Source: Larkinella insperata (GTDB lineage Bacteria; Bacteroidota; Bacteroidia; Cytophagales; Spirosomataceae). Taken from it: a DNA stretch of 64,000 nucleotides. The notes under the pieces are model-generated. The model was given only the letters and a program-made list of their open reading frames with translations, searched no databases and was not told where the DNA came from. The stretch covers positions 6,097,501-6,161,500 of the forward strand of contig NZ_CP110973.1 in assembly GCF_026248825.1 (NCBI RefSeq), written 5' to 3'. The number at the start of each line of letters is the position of its first letter. Position 1 is the stretch's first letter. This document shows positions 25,348-33,151 of this stretch, one piece after another. Made by a program: the position numbers and the translations under genes.

Positions 25348-27894
25348 ATGAAAATTTACTTATCTATTGTTTTAATTTTCTGTGCCGCATCAGTATTTGC
25401 TCAGAAACTAACGGTAACGGGCAAAGTAACCGATCCCAGAGGAGAGGTACTTCCCGGCGCTACCGTCATCGAGAAAGGAACGAACAACGGCGTCAGTTCG
25501 GATGTTGCCGGAACTTATACGATAACGTGCCGAACCGACAATCCGGTATTAATCATTTCCTTCGTTGGTTTTCAGAACGCGGAGATTCTGGTAAACAGCC
25601 GGACAACACTGGATGTAACGCTGGAAAGCGCCACCGAACTCCAGGAAGTTAACATCGTCGGTTCACGAAATCTAAACCGGTCGGTGACGGATTCCCCCTC
25701 CCCGATTGACCTGATCGACATCAAAGATGTGACGACCAAAACCGGGCAGCTCGACCTCAATCAGTTGCTGCAGTTTGCGGCTCCGTCGTTCAATTCCAAC
25801 CGTCAAACCGGTTCGGACGGCGCCGACCACGTGGACCCGGCCACGCTCCGGGGGTTGGGTCCTGATCAGACGCTGGTGCTGATCAACGGCAAACGGCGGC
25901 ACCAGTCTTCGCTCATCAATTTATTCGGCACGCGCGGCCGGGGCAACACGGGAACCGACCTGAATGCCATTCCGGCCGCGGCCATCGAACGCATCGAGAT
26001 TCTGCGCGATGGAGCGGCTGCGCAATACGGTTCCGACGCCATCGCGGGGGTGATCAACATCGTCCTGAAAACCAGCGCCAATGAGTTTACGGGGAATGTC
26101 AACTACGGTGCTTATTCGGCCAAATACCGCTTTGACGACAAAAAATTTGACGGTGGTAACTTCAACATCAATGGCAATTACGGTTTCCGGATCGGGCAGG
26201 GAGGTTTTCTTAACCTGACCGCCGATTACAATTACCGGGGTCATACGCAACGGGCCAACGTTGCTACGAGTGTCGAGGAGCTGTCGCGCCGGGAGTTTGG
26301 CGACCCGCAGGTTCAGAACACGTCCTTTTACGCCAACTCGAAAATACCGGTCAGCCCGAACGCCCACGTCTACGCGTTTGGCGGGTTAAACCTGCGCAAG
26401 GGCGATTCCTACGCCTGGACGCGTTTTGCCGACAGCCCGCGGAACATCCCCAGCATTTACCCCAACGGCTTCGACCCGATCATCACCAGCGACATTACCG
26501 ACGGCTCCATTGCCGCCGGAATCCGGGGGAAGTGGAAAGGCTGGGATGTGGACCTGGGAAATGTTTTTGGCAGCAATAAATTTCACTACGGCGTCCGCAA
26601 TACGCTGAACACGTCGTTGGGTCCGCAATCGCCCACTTCGTTTGACGCGGGCGGCTTCCAGTTGCAGCAAAACGTCACGGGACTGCATTTCTCCCGGCTT
26701 TTTCAGGAAACACTTCAGGGCTTGAACATTGCGTTCGGGGCCGAATTCCGGGCGGAAAACTACCAGATTTTCGCGGGCGAAGAAGCCTCTTACCGCAACT
26801 ACGACCCGACCAAACCGGGCGGATCGCAAGGCTTTCCGGGATTCCAGCCGGGCGACGTTGTAAACGAAGACCGTACCAACCTCGGTATTTATTTCGATAC
26901 CGAGGCCGACATCACGAAAGCATTTATGGTCGGGGCAGCGCTGCGTTTTGAAAACTACAGCGACTTTGGCAGTACCCTGAACGGCAAGATTTCCTCGCGG
27001 CTGAAACTGGGCAGCAATTTTACCGTGCGGGGAACGGTCAGCACGGGTTTTCGCGCCCCCTCGCTGGCCCAGATTTACTTCAACTCCACGTTCACCAATT
27101 TTGTGGAAGGACAACCCGTCGAAGTGTTGCTGGCCCGAAACGAAAGCCCGGTAACCCAGAAACTGGGCATTCCGAAGCTAAAACAGGAGACGTCCCGCAA
27201 CGCCAGTCTGGGCTTTACGGGCCGGTTTGGCAGCGGCTTTTCGCTGACGGTAGACGGTTATTACGTCAAGGTGCGGGATCGGGTAGTGCTGACGGGTGCC
27301 TTTACCGCCGACGATCCGGACATCGGGGCGGATTTGCAGGAACTGAACGTAGGTCAGGCCCAATTTTTCACGAATGCCGTTACTACTTCCACCCGCGGGC
27401 TGGATGTTATTCTGGCCAATGGTTCGTCCGTCGGGCGGGGCCGGTTGAACACAACGCTGGCGGCTAACTTTAACAAGCTGACTGTGGACGAGGTCAAAAC
27501 CAACGCCCGGCTGGCCGGCAAAGAAGATACCTATTTTGACCTACGGGAACGGAAATTTGTAGAAGCTTCGGCCCCGCCGTCAAAGATCAACCTGACGCTC
27601 GATTACGGCATTGACCGCTGGAGTTTCGTGGCCCGCGCCATCCGGTTTGGCGAAATTACCCTGGCCGATTACGACTACGAGCTGAACGTCTACAAACCCC
27701 GCGTAACCACGGATTTCTCTGTCGGTTACAAGCTTGCCAAAAATGTAAACCTGATTGTAGGGGGCACCAACGTCTTCAACGTTTACCCAAACCGCTTTAA
27801 CCCAACGCTTACCGAATCCGGAGGAGCCTGGGACCCGGTTCAGATGGGCAGCAATGGCGCGTACTGGTACGGCAAGCTAAACCTGCGGTTTTAG
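25348..27894 (+). CDS. TonB-dependent receptor with carboxypeptidase-regulatory-like N-domain
   Basis: 848 residues. Signal peptide MKIYLSIVLIFCAASVFAQ. Residues about 22-100 form a CarboxypepD_reg-like domain (VTGKVTDPRGEVLPGATVIEKGT). The plug follows at about 110-235 (LRGLGPDQTLVLINGKRRH, IERIEILRDGAAAQYGSDAIAGVINIVLK), then the 22-strand barrel ending in GAYWYGKLNLRF with the final aromatic residue expected for Bam insertion. It imports a large ligand using TonB energy. No SusD lipoprotein gene is adjacent, so it is not a standard SusCD pair. The substrate is unknown. Confidence 0.93.
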   Translation: MKIYLSIVLIFCAASVFAQKLTVTGKVTDPRGEVLPGATVIEKGTNNGVSSDVAGTYTITCRTDNPVLIISFVGFQNAEILVNSRTTLDVTLESATELQEVNIVGSRNLNRSVTDSPSPIDLIDIKDVTTKTGQLDLNQLLQFAAPSFNSNRQTGSDGADHVDPATLRGLGPDQTLVLINGKRRHQSSLINLFGTRGRGNTGTDLNAIPAAAIERIEILRDGAAAQYGSDAIAGVINIVLKTSANEFTGNVNYGAYSAKYRFDDKKFDGGNFNINGNYGFRIGQGGFLNLTADYNYRGHTQRANVATSVEELSRREFGDPQVQNTSFYANSKIPVSPNAHVYAFGGLNLRKGDSYAWTRFADSPRNIPSIYPNGFDPIITSDITDGSIAAGIRGKWKGWDVDLGNVFGSNKFHYGVRNTLNTSLGPQSPTSFDAGGFQLQQNVTGLHFSRLFQETLQGLNIAFGAEFRAENYQIFAGEEASYRNYDPTKPGGSQGFPGFQPGDVVNEDRTNLGIYFDTEADITKAFMVGAALRFENYSDFGSTLNGKISSRLKLGSNFTVRGTVSTGFRAPSLAQIYFNSTFTNFVEGQPVEVLLARNESPVTQKLGIPKLKQETSRNASLGFTGRFGSGFSLTVDGYYVKVRDRVVLTGAFTADDPDIGADLQELNVGQAQFFTNAVTTSTRGLDVILANGSSVGRGRLNTTLAANFNKLTVDEVKTNARLAGKEDTYFDLRERKFVEASAPPSKINLTLDYGIDRWSFVARAIRFGEITLADYDYELNVYKPRVTTDFSVGYKLAKNVNLIVGGTNVFNVYPNRFNPTLTESGGAWDPVQMGSNGAYWYGKLNLRF

Positions 27895-27908
27895 GAAGAG
27901 TTCTGAAT

Positions 27909-27990
27909 GATGAGTTTAGAGTGAAGAGTTGCTTCGCAGAATAGAATGCGTCAGCCAACTCTTCACTCTAAACTCATCACTCTTCACTCA
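27909..27990. repeat. Heptamer-built palindrome between convergent genes (copy 2)
   Basis: A perfect 23-bp inverted repeat: the left arm 27909-27931 begins GATGAGTTTAGAGTG and the right arm is 27956-27978. The right arm continues to 27990; read leftward from there it is the heptamer series TGAGTGAAGAG, TGATGAG, TTTAGAG, TGAAGAG. The same NNNAGAG-type 7-bp period and the same core ends (GTTGGCT...CGCA...GCAAC, here on the minus strand) occur in the element at 2700-2778. The TGA at 27990-27988 is the stop codon of the OmpA gene on the right. Confidence 0.85.
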
Positions 27991-28734
27991 ATTTGCCAGC
28001 ACGGTAAACTCGACGCGCCGGTTTTTCTTTTTGTTTGCTTCGTTGTCGTTTGGGGCCGCCGGACGGGTGTCGCCGTAGCCCTGGTATTGCAACCGCTGGG
28101 CGGCAACTCCCCGCTGGATGAGGTAATTGGTGATCACACGCGCCCGGTTTTCAGACAGTAACTGATTTAGCCGCCGGTCGCCGACGTTGTCGGTGTGTCC
28201 GGCAATTTCGATAACTAGTTTGGAGTAACGGTTGAGGGTGTTGAGCAACTTATCAAGCTGCGGGTATGATTCTTTCCGCAGGATGTAACTGCTTTGATCA
28301 AAGTAAACATTATCGAGCCGGATTTTATCGTTTACTTTCAGGTTCCGGAAAATACTGTCGGTTTCCGTCGTCTTCTCCTTCTCAACCTTTTCCATCAACG
28401 CCAGGTGCTCGTAATTGGCGCAGGTATCACACGGCACCAGCAGAACTTCTTCCATCGGGTAGTACCCCTTCGCCGTCGTCTTGATAATCAACGTGTCCGT
28501 TTTGCCAAGGGAAAACTGAAAAGTTTGCCCCGGTAAGCTCTGCCCGTCAAATTCCCGCTTCGACAGCACCACCTTGATCCGGTAAGTGGCCGGAATTTCC
28601 GCTCTGGTCCGTTCATCCAACGCTTTGAGAATGAAGTCTGTTACGTGGGTTCTCACCAATCGGGGGCCAGACTGGGCTACCACCAGGCCTCGACCAACCA
28701 TAGTTAGCCAAACAATTATCAATAAGGGTCGCAT
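27988..28734 (-). CDS. OmpA family protein
   Basis: 248 residues from ATG 28734, which starts a signal peptide (MRPLLIIVWLTMVGRGLVVAQ). Upstream in-frame residues to 28797 run into the terminator hairpin. A beta-rich N-terminal part (about 25-125) precedes a C-terminal OmpA domain: DNVYFDQSSYILRKESYPQL, IEIAGHTDNVGDRRLNQLLS, ENRARVITNYLIQRGV and YGDTRPAAPNDNEANKKKNRR. The domain binds peptidoglycan non-covalently, so the protein likely links the outer membrane or periplasm to the wall. A terminator separates it from lepA upstream. Confidence 0.88.
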   Translation of the reverse strand: MRPLLIIVWLTMVGRGLVVAQSGPRLVRTHVTDFILKALDERTRAEIPATYRIKVVLSKREFDGQSLPGQTFQFSLGKTDTLIIKTTAKGYYPMEEVLLVPCDTCANYEHLALMEKVEKEKTTETDSIFRNLKVNDKIRLDNVYFDQSSYILRKESYPQLDKLLNTLNRYSKLVIEIAGHTDNVGDRRLNQLLSENRARVITNYLIQRGVAAQRLQYQGYGDTRPAAPNDNEANKKKNRRVEFTVLAN

Positions 28735-28767
28735 CGAAAAATTATCCGAATTCACGCGTTTAGGATA

Positions 28768-28805
28768 AAGCTTCGTTGACCGCTTAGCTGCGGTCAACGA
28801 AGCTT
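28768..28805 (-). terminator. Hairpin terminator of lepA
   Basis: AAGCTTCGTTGACCGC at 28768-28783 and its exact complement at 28790-28805, loop TTAGCT. A 16-bp perfect stem just past the lepA stop. The leftward T-run is weak. Confidence 0.75.
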
Positions 28806-28816
28806 CCGTTGGTATT

Positions 28817-30604
28817 CTAGTTGATTTTCAGAACGGCCATGAAGGCTTCCTGCGGAATTTCGACGTTGCCTACCTGGCGCATCCGCTTCTTCCCTTTCTT
28901 CTGCTTTTCGAGCAATTTCCGTTTCCGGCTAATGTCACCACCGTAACACTTGGCCAATACGTCTTTTCGAAGGGCTTTCACGGTTTCGCGGGCGATAATC
29001 TTTTGCCCGATAGCTGCCTGAATGGCAATTTCAAACTGTTGCCGGGGCAGCAGCTCGCGAAGTTTCTCGCAGAGTTTTTTCCCCCACTCATAGGCTTTGT
29101 CGCGGTGTACGATGGCCGAAAGTGCATCGACCCCTTCACCATTCAGCATGATATCAAGTTTCACCATGGTCGACTCGCGGTTGCCCAAGAACTCGTAATC
29201 GAGCGAAGCGTACCCGCGTGAAATGGTTTTCAGCTTGTCGAAAAAGTCGAACACCACCTCCGCCAGCGGCATTTCGAACTGGAGTTCAACGCGATCAGCC
29301 GTCAGGTAAAGCTGATTTTTGAAGACCGAGCGCTTGTCCATACACAGACCGATGATCGCGCCGACGTATTCGGCTTTGGAAATGATCTGCGCCTTGATGA
29401 ACGGTTCTTCAATCCAGTCGATGCTGCTGGGATCGGGCATGTCGGCCGGAGCGCTCACCTGAAGCGTTTCTCCCTTCGTCGTAATAACCTCAAACCGCAC
29501 GGACGGCACGGTAGTAATCACGGTCATATCGAACTCGCGTTCCAGGCGTTCCTGCACGATTTCCATGTGCAGCATTCCGAGGAAGCCGCACCGGAAACCA
29601 AAACCGAGAGCCGCCGATGTTTCCGGCTCCCAGACAAGCGAGGCATCGTTTAGCTGGAGCTTTTCCATGGCTTCCCGCAACTCTTCGAACTCACTGGTAT
29701 CCACCGGGTAAATCCCGGCAAAAACCATCGGTTTAACCTCCTCAAAACCCTGAATGGCCGAGGAAGCAGGACGTGCCAGGTTCGTGATGGTGTCTCCCAC
29801 CTTGACTTCCTTCGCCACTTTAATGCCCGAAATCAGGTAGCCTACGTCACCGCATTCAATCACGTCTTTGGGTTCCTGACCCAACTTAAGCGTCCCAATT
29901 TCGTCGGCAATATATTCCTTGCCAGTCGCCATAAACTTGACCTTGTCGCCCTTGCGGATACGGCCATTTTTAACCCGGAAGATAACCTCGATACCGCGGT
30001 AAGAGTTGAACTGCGAGTCGAAAATCAGGGCCTGTAATTCGCCATCCGGATCACCCGTCGGGGGCGGAATCCGCTCAACAATGGCGTTCAGGATAGCTTC
30101 AATACCGATGCCTTCTTTACCGCTGGCCGGAATGATATCATCCCGTTCGCAGCCAATCAGGTCGACCATCTCGTCCTTGACCTCTTCGGGCATGGCACCG
30201 GGCAGGTCAATTTTATTCAGGACGGGAATGATAACCAGGTCATTATTCATGGCCAGGTACAGGTTCGAAATCGTCTGGGCCTCCGTCCCCTGCGAGGCAT
30301 CCACCAGCAGCAGAGCGCCTTCGCAGGCGGCAATGGAACGGGATACTTCGTAGGAAAAGTCGACGTGACCCGGGGTATCGATCAGGTTGAGGGTATAGCG
30401 TTCGCCTTTGTACAGATAGTTCATCTGAATAGCGTGGCTCTTGATGGTGATACCCCGCTCCCGTTCCAGATCCATGTCATCCAGCAACTGGGCCTGCATG
30501 TCGCGCTCCCCAACGGTTTTGGTAAATTCCAGCAATCGGTCGGCCAGGGTGCTTTTACCGTGGTCGATGTGGGCAATAATGCAAAAATTACGAATATGCT
30601 TCAC
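28817..30604 (-). CDS. lepA: Translation elongation factor 4 (LepA)
   Basis: 595 residues, the standard length. Ribosome-bound GTPase that affects initiation and elongation under stress. G1 AHIDHGKSTLADRLL is at the N-terminus, G2 RERGITIKSHAIQM, G3 DTPGHVDFSYEVSRS, G4 VLNKIDLP and G5 PASGKEGIG. The EF-4 C-terminal domain is present (DVLAKCYGGDISRKRKLLEKQKKGKKRM). Also seen are GFRCGFLGMLHMEI and the family end. Transcribed leftward from its own region and ended by the hairpin at 28768-28805. Confidence 0.96.
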   Translation of the reverse strand: MKHIRNFCIIAHIDHGKSTLADRLLEFTKTVGERDMQAQLLDDMDLERERGITIKSHAIQMNYLYKGERYTLNLIDTPGHVDFSYEVSRSIAACEGALLLVDASQGTEAQTISNLYLAMNNDLVIIPVLNKIDLPGAMPEEVKDEMVDLIGCERDDIIPASGKEGIGIEAILNAIVERIPPPTGDPDGELQALIFDSQFNSYRGIEVIFRVKNGRIRKGDKVKFMATGKEYIADEIGTLKLGQEPKDVIECGDVGYLISGIKVAKEVKVGDTITNLARPASSAIQGFEEVKPMVFAGIYPVDTSEFEELREAMEKLQLNDASLVWEPETSAALGFGFRCGFLGMLHMEIVQERLEREFDMTVITTVPSVRFEVITTKGETLQVSAPADMPDPSSIDWIEEPFIKAQIISKAEYVGAIIGLCMDKRSVFKNQLYLTADRVELQFEMPLAEVVFDFFDKLKTISRGYASLDYEFLGNRESTMVKLDIMLNGEGVDALSAIVHRDKAYEWGKKLCEKLRELLPRQQFEIAIQAAIGQKIIARETVKALRKDVLAKCYGGDISRKRKLLEKQKKGKKRMRQVGNVEIPQEAFMAVLKIN

Positions 30605-30736
30605 GCTGTGAAAACGGTTGTCTATCTCGGTGTAAATACAAAATTACTTAAAAAAGCGCAGATTGTCGTCGAACCACAAAAGCTGTCCGCCCGGACGTGG
30701 ATTCTTTTTGATTAAGCTTCGGTTTTTGCCGAAAAA

Positions 30737-31963
30737 TCAGGGCGAAACCAGCTGCATCAGAATCCCGCAAACATACCCCATGTAAGTACCAACGGCGTAG
30801 CCCAGGATGGCCATTAGCACCCCCACCGGGGCCAGAACCGGATGAAAGGCGGCCGCAATGATCGGTGCCGTAGCCGGCCCACCAATGCAAGCCTGGCTGC
30901 CCACTGCCATAAAAAAATACGGCGCCCGTATTAACCGGCTGAACCCGATCATGAGCAGCACGTGAAACAACATCCAGACCAGTCCGACCAGCATCAAACC
31001 GGGATGGTCGGCAATGGCCAGGATGTTCATTTTCAGGCCAATGGTGGCAATCATCAGGTATAGAAAAACCGTGGCGACTTTCGACGCCCCGGCCCCTTCC
31101 AGGTTGCGGGCTCTGGTAAACGACAGGCCAATACCGATGGCGGTCGCCAGCCCGACAATCCAGAAAAACGGCGCGTTCAGACTGAATTGGCTCAACAAAG
31201 CGGAATGCTGATCAATATAGGGCGCAATTACGTCAGCCAGCGCGTGGGCAACCGCCGTAGCGCCAAATCCAATGGCCAGAATCACGACCAGATCCGTAGA
31301 GGACGGTATTCGGCGAAGGGCTTCCACCTGGCTGCGCACCCGCTCTTTGACCTCTTCAACGGCACTGGCGTCGGCCCGCAGCCAGCGGTCGATTCGGGGT
31401 GCCTGCCCGGCCCCGTACAGCAAAACGCCCAGCCACAGGTTGGAAACAAAAACATCGACGGTTACGATCGCCGAAAACAGGTTGCTGCTGGGCTGAAAAA
31501 CTTCCTTTAAAGCCGTCTGGTTAGCCCCTCCACCGATCCAGGTCCCGGCCAGTGTTGCCAGCCCACGCCAGACGGCATCCGGCCCCTGTCCGCCCACCAG
31601 CTCCGGGGCCAGCTGCGCAATAAGCCAAACCGCCAGCGGACCACCCAGCATGATGCTGATGGCCGAAGCGGCAAACATCAGAACGGATCTTCGGCCCAGC
31701 CGCCGAAAGGCCCTGAAATCAACGCTGAGCGTGAAAAGCACCAGGGATGCGGGCAGCAGAACGCGCGAGACGATCGGATACAAAGCCGTGTTATCGGCAT
31801 CCACCCAACCAAATGTATTTAACAGGGAAGGCAGAAAGTAACACAGTAACGTTGCCGGGACGTAATGATAAAACCGTTGCCAGAAAGGCCGCGGACTACT
31901 GGCCGTGGAAAGAACAACCGCTAAAATAAGGAAGAGAACACCAAGCGTGATGGGGTCGGACAT
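30737..31963 (-). CDS. DUF819 family membrane protein
   Basis: 408 residues with about ten hydrophobic segments. Diagnostic DUF819 strings are LATLAGTWIGGGANQTALKE in the middle and GSQACIGGPATAPIIAAAF near the end, resembling paired inverted halves of a transporter. An Arg/Glu-rich cytoplasmic loop (about 200-235) splits the two halves. YjcL-like members are annotated as possible permeases without known substrate. The ATG at 31963 precedes the first helix. It lies downstream of the terminator that closes the tRNA-like RNA unit, so it should have its own promoter within 31964-32030; I see no exact box. Confidence 0.85.
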   Translation of the reverse strand: MSDPITLGVLFLILAVVLSTASSPRPFWQRFYHYVPATLLCYFLPSLLNTFGWVDADNTALYPIVSRVLLPASLVLFTLSVDFRAFRRLGRRSVLMFAASAISIMLGGPLAVWLIAQLAPELVGGQGPDAVWRGLATLAGTWIGGGANQTALKEVFQPSSNLFSAIVTVDVFVSNLWLGVLLYGAGQAPRIDRWLRADASAVEEVKERVRSQVEALRRIPSSTDLVVILAIGFGATAVAHALADVIAPYIDQHSALLSQFSLNAPFFWIVGLATAIGIGLSFTRARNLEGAGASKVATVFLYLMIATIGLKMNILAIADHPGLMLVGLVWMLFHVLLMIGFSRLIRAPYFFMAVGSQACIGGPATAPIIAAAFHPVLAPVGVLMAILGYAVGTYMGYVCGILMQLVSP

Positions 31964-32032
31964 TGTAATCGTTCAGTTTGGCGGAGATGAGCCCTGTTCG
32001 CCGTCAGAACGACAAAGAAAAGGCAAAAGGCG

Positions 32033-32070
32033 TAAAAACAAACAACGCCGGCCTCAACCTGAGCCGGCGT
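32033..32070 (-). terminator. Rho-independent terminator of the tRNA-like RNA unit
   Basis: ACGCCGGC at 32045-32052 and GCCGGCGT at 32063-32070, extended inside by TC/GA after a one-base bulge. On the minus strand the stem is followed by TGTTTGTTTTTACG. It closes transcription arriving from the right. Confidence 0.75.
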
Positions 32071-32171
32071 GTTAAGATTACACTTCATCAACAAACTAAA
32101 AACCAATCGGAATGCAGCTACAGAATTGAGCTGCCGAAGCCATTAATTTTGTTGCGGCATTTAAGCCAGTG

Positions 32172-32331
32172 CTGTAGGAGGGGGACTCGAACCACCCACG
32201 GTGCGGTTAGCTACAGTACAACTTCTGGTGGTCAACCCCAGTCGCTTTTGCAAGCGGCATTATGCTGCGTTTATCCCGAACTCACCACCCCCGAGACAGG
32301 AGGGCACGTCTGCCAATTTCGACACCCTACA
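32172..32331 (-). ncRNA. tRNA-Leu-like RNA with a ~91-nt variable-region insertion (unusual tRNA or pseudo-tRNA)
   Basis: Read leftward from 32331: acceptor TGTAGGG pairs with TCCTACA at 32179-32173, and one more outside pair is possible. TG follows, then a D-arm TCG-AAATTGGCAGA-CGT (one mismatch) with a Leu-type loop. After G comes an anticodon stem CCCTC/GGGGG with loop CTGTCTC. A T-arm GGTGG-TTCGAGT-CCCCC (one mismatch) adjoins the 3' acceptor strand. Between the anticodon and T arms, where Leu tRNAs have about 14 nt, there are 91 nt (32287-32197). They include TGGTG/CACCA pairing and CGCTT-GCAA-AAGCG, a GNRA-capped hairpin. The loop would read anticodon GTC (Asp), which does not fit a Leu body, and base 37 is a pyrimidine. 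CCA is not encoded. It may be a decayed tRNA or a distinct structured RNA. A promoter and a terminator flank it. Confidence 0.45.
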
Positions 32332-32390
32332 GTGTAGTAGAACTTTGTTAAAGGGATGCTGCTTGACCTGCCTGCTTCGATTTAACACTA

Positions 32391-32422
32391 CAAAGTTAAT
32401 ACAAAACTTCGCCTATTTGCAA
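32391..32422 (-). promoter_or_regulatory. Promoter of the tRNA-like RNA unit
   Basis: Leftward reading gives TTG (32422-32420), 21 bp, then TAACTTTG (32398-32391), an exact -7 box with a -33 element at plausible spacing. Transcription would begin near 32385, about 55 nt before the 5' acceptor strand. The alternative, that it serves nothing, is possible because there is no leftward protein gene until 31963. Confidence 0.55.
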
Positions 32423-32459
32423 ATATTCTATAAAAATTTTGTAAAAATTTCTGTTTTCT

Positions 32460-32478
32460 CAAAATACAGCGTATTTTG
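32460..32478 (+). promoter_or_regulatory. Perfect dyad upstream of the Lrp/AsnC gene, possible autoregulatory operator
   Basis: CAAAATAC, AGC, GTATTTTG: an 8-bp perfect inverted repeat with 3-nt spacer ending 29 nt before the ATG. The right half contains TATTTTG, close to a -7 box. Lrp-family regulators usually bind AT-rich dyads at their own promoters, so an operator is the natural reading. Confidence 0.5.
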
Positions 32479-32507
32479 TTGATGAAATTAAAATTTCCTG
32501 GACTTAG

Positions 32508-32996
32508 ATGGAAAAAAATTTAGAGATTGATAATGTCGATCTCAAGATCCTGACCCTGCTGATGGAAGATGCCAACATGGCGTATACCGAAATTGGAAAA
32601 CGGATTTTCGTCTCGGGAGGAACGGTGCACGTCCGGATGAAGAAAATGGAACAGATGGGAATCGTGCGGGGATCGCAACTGGTCATCGACCACACGAAAC
32701 TGGGGTGGGACATCAGCGGCTTCCTGGGCATTTACCTCGACAAGAGTTCACTGTACGAAACCGTAGCCACCGAATTGCTGAAGATTCCGGAGGTGGTCAA
32801 CATTCATTATACCACGGGTATTTACAGCATTTTTGCCAAAATCGTCTGCCGCGATACCCAGCACCTGCGCGAAGTGCTGCACGACAAAATTCAGAAAGTA
32901 GCCGGAATTCAGCGGACCGAAACCTTTATTTCGCTGGAAGAACGAATTTCGCGCCCGATTCCATTCGGGGTCAATGTACCCATGGATAAAGAGTAG
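32508..32996 (+). CDS. Lrp/AsnC family transcriptional regulator
   Basis: 162 residues. The N-terminal winged HTH covers about 5-60: DNVDLKILTLLMEDANMAYTE and IGKRIFVSGGTVHVRMKKMEQ. The C-terminal RAM/ligand-binding ferredoxin-like domain covers about 70-145 (DISGFLGIYLDKSSLYETVA, IPEVVNIHYTTGIYSIFAKIV, IQKVAGIQRTETFISLEE). These proteins form octamers that sense amino acids. The effector here is unknown. sufB follows 155 bp downstream on the same strand, so it may be a target. Confidence 0.92.
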   Translation: MEKNLEIDNVDLKILTLLMEDANMAYTEIGKRIFVSGGTVHVRMKKMEQMGIVRGSQLVIDHTKLGWDISGFLGIYLDKSSLYETVATELLKIPEVVNIHYTTGIYSIFAKIVCRDTQHLREVLHDKIQKVAGIQRTETFISLEERISRPIPFGVNVPMDKE

Positions 32997-33151
32997 CAGG
33001 GGCCTTCTTCCCTTCGGACGACCGCCGGATTCTAGACATTTCTACCAAGTAACGGGAAACTTTCCGATATTTGCCTACTCTGAGCGGAACAGACCTCCTA
33101 TCCGTTTTGTTTATCCTATAGACTTTTGCGTGTATTAGTCCGCAATCCATC

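Noticed and set aside
32172..32331. Transfer-messenger RNA (ssrA) as an explanation for the tRNA-like RNA
   Set aside because: The 5' end lacks the tmRNA-type GGGGCTGA...TTCGAC segment, a full D-arm and an anticodon arm are present, and the insert (91 nt) has no tag-peptide frame ending in Ala-Leu-Ala-Ala.
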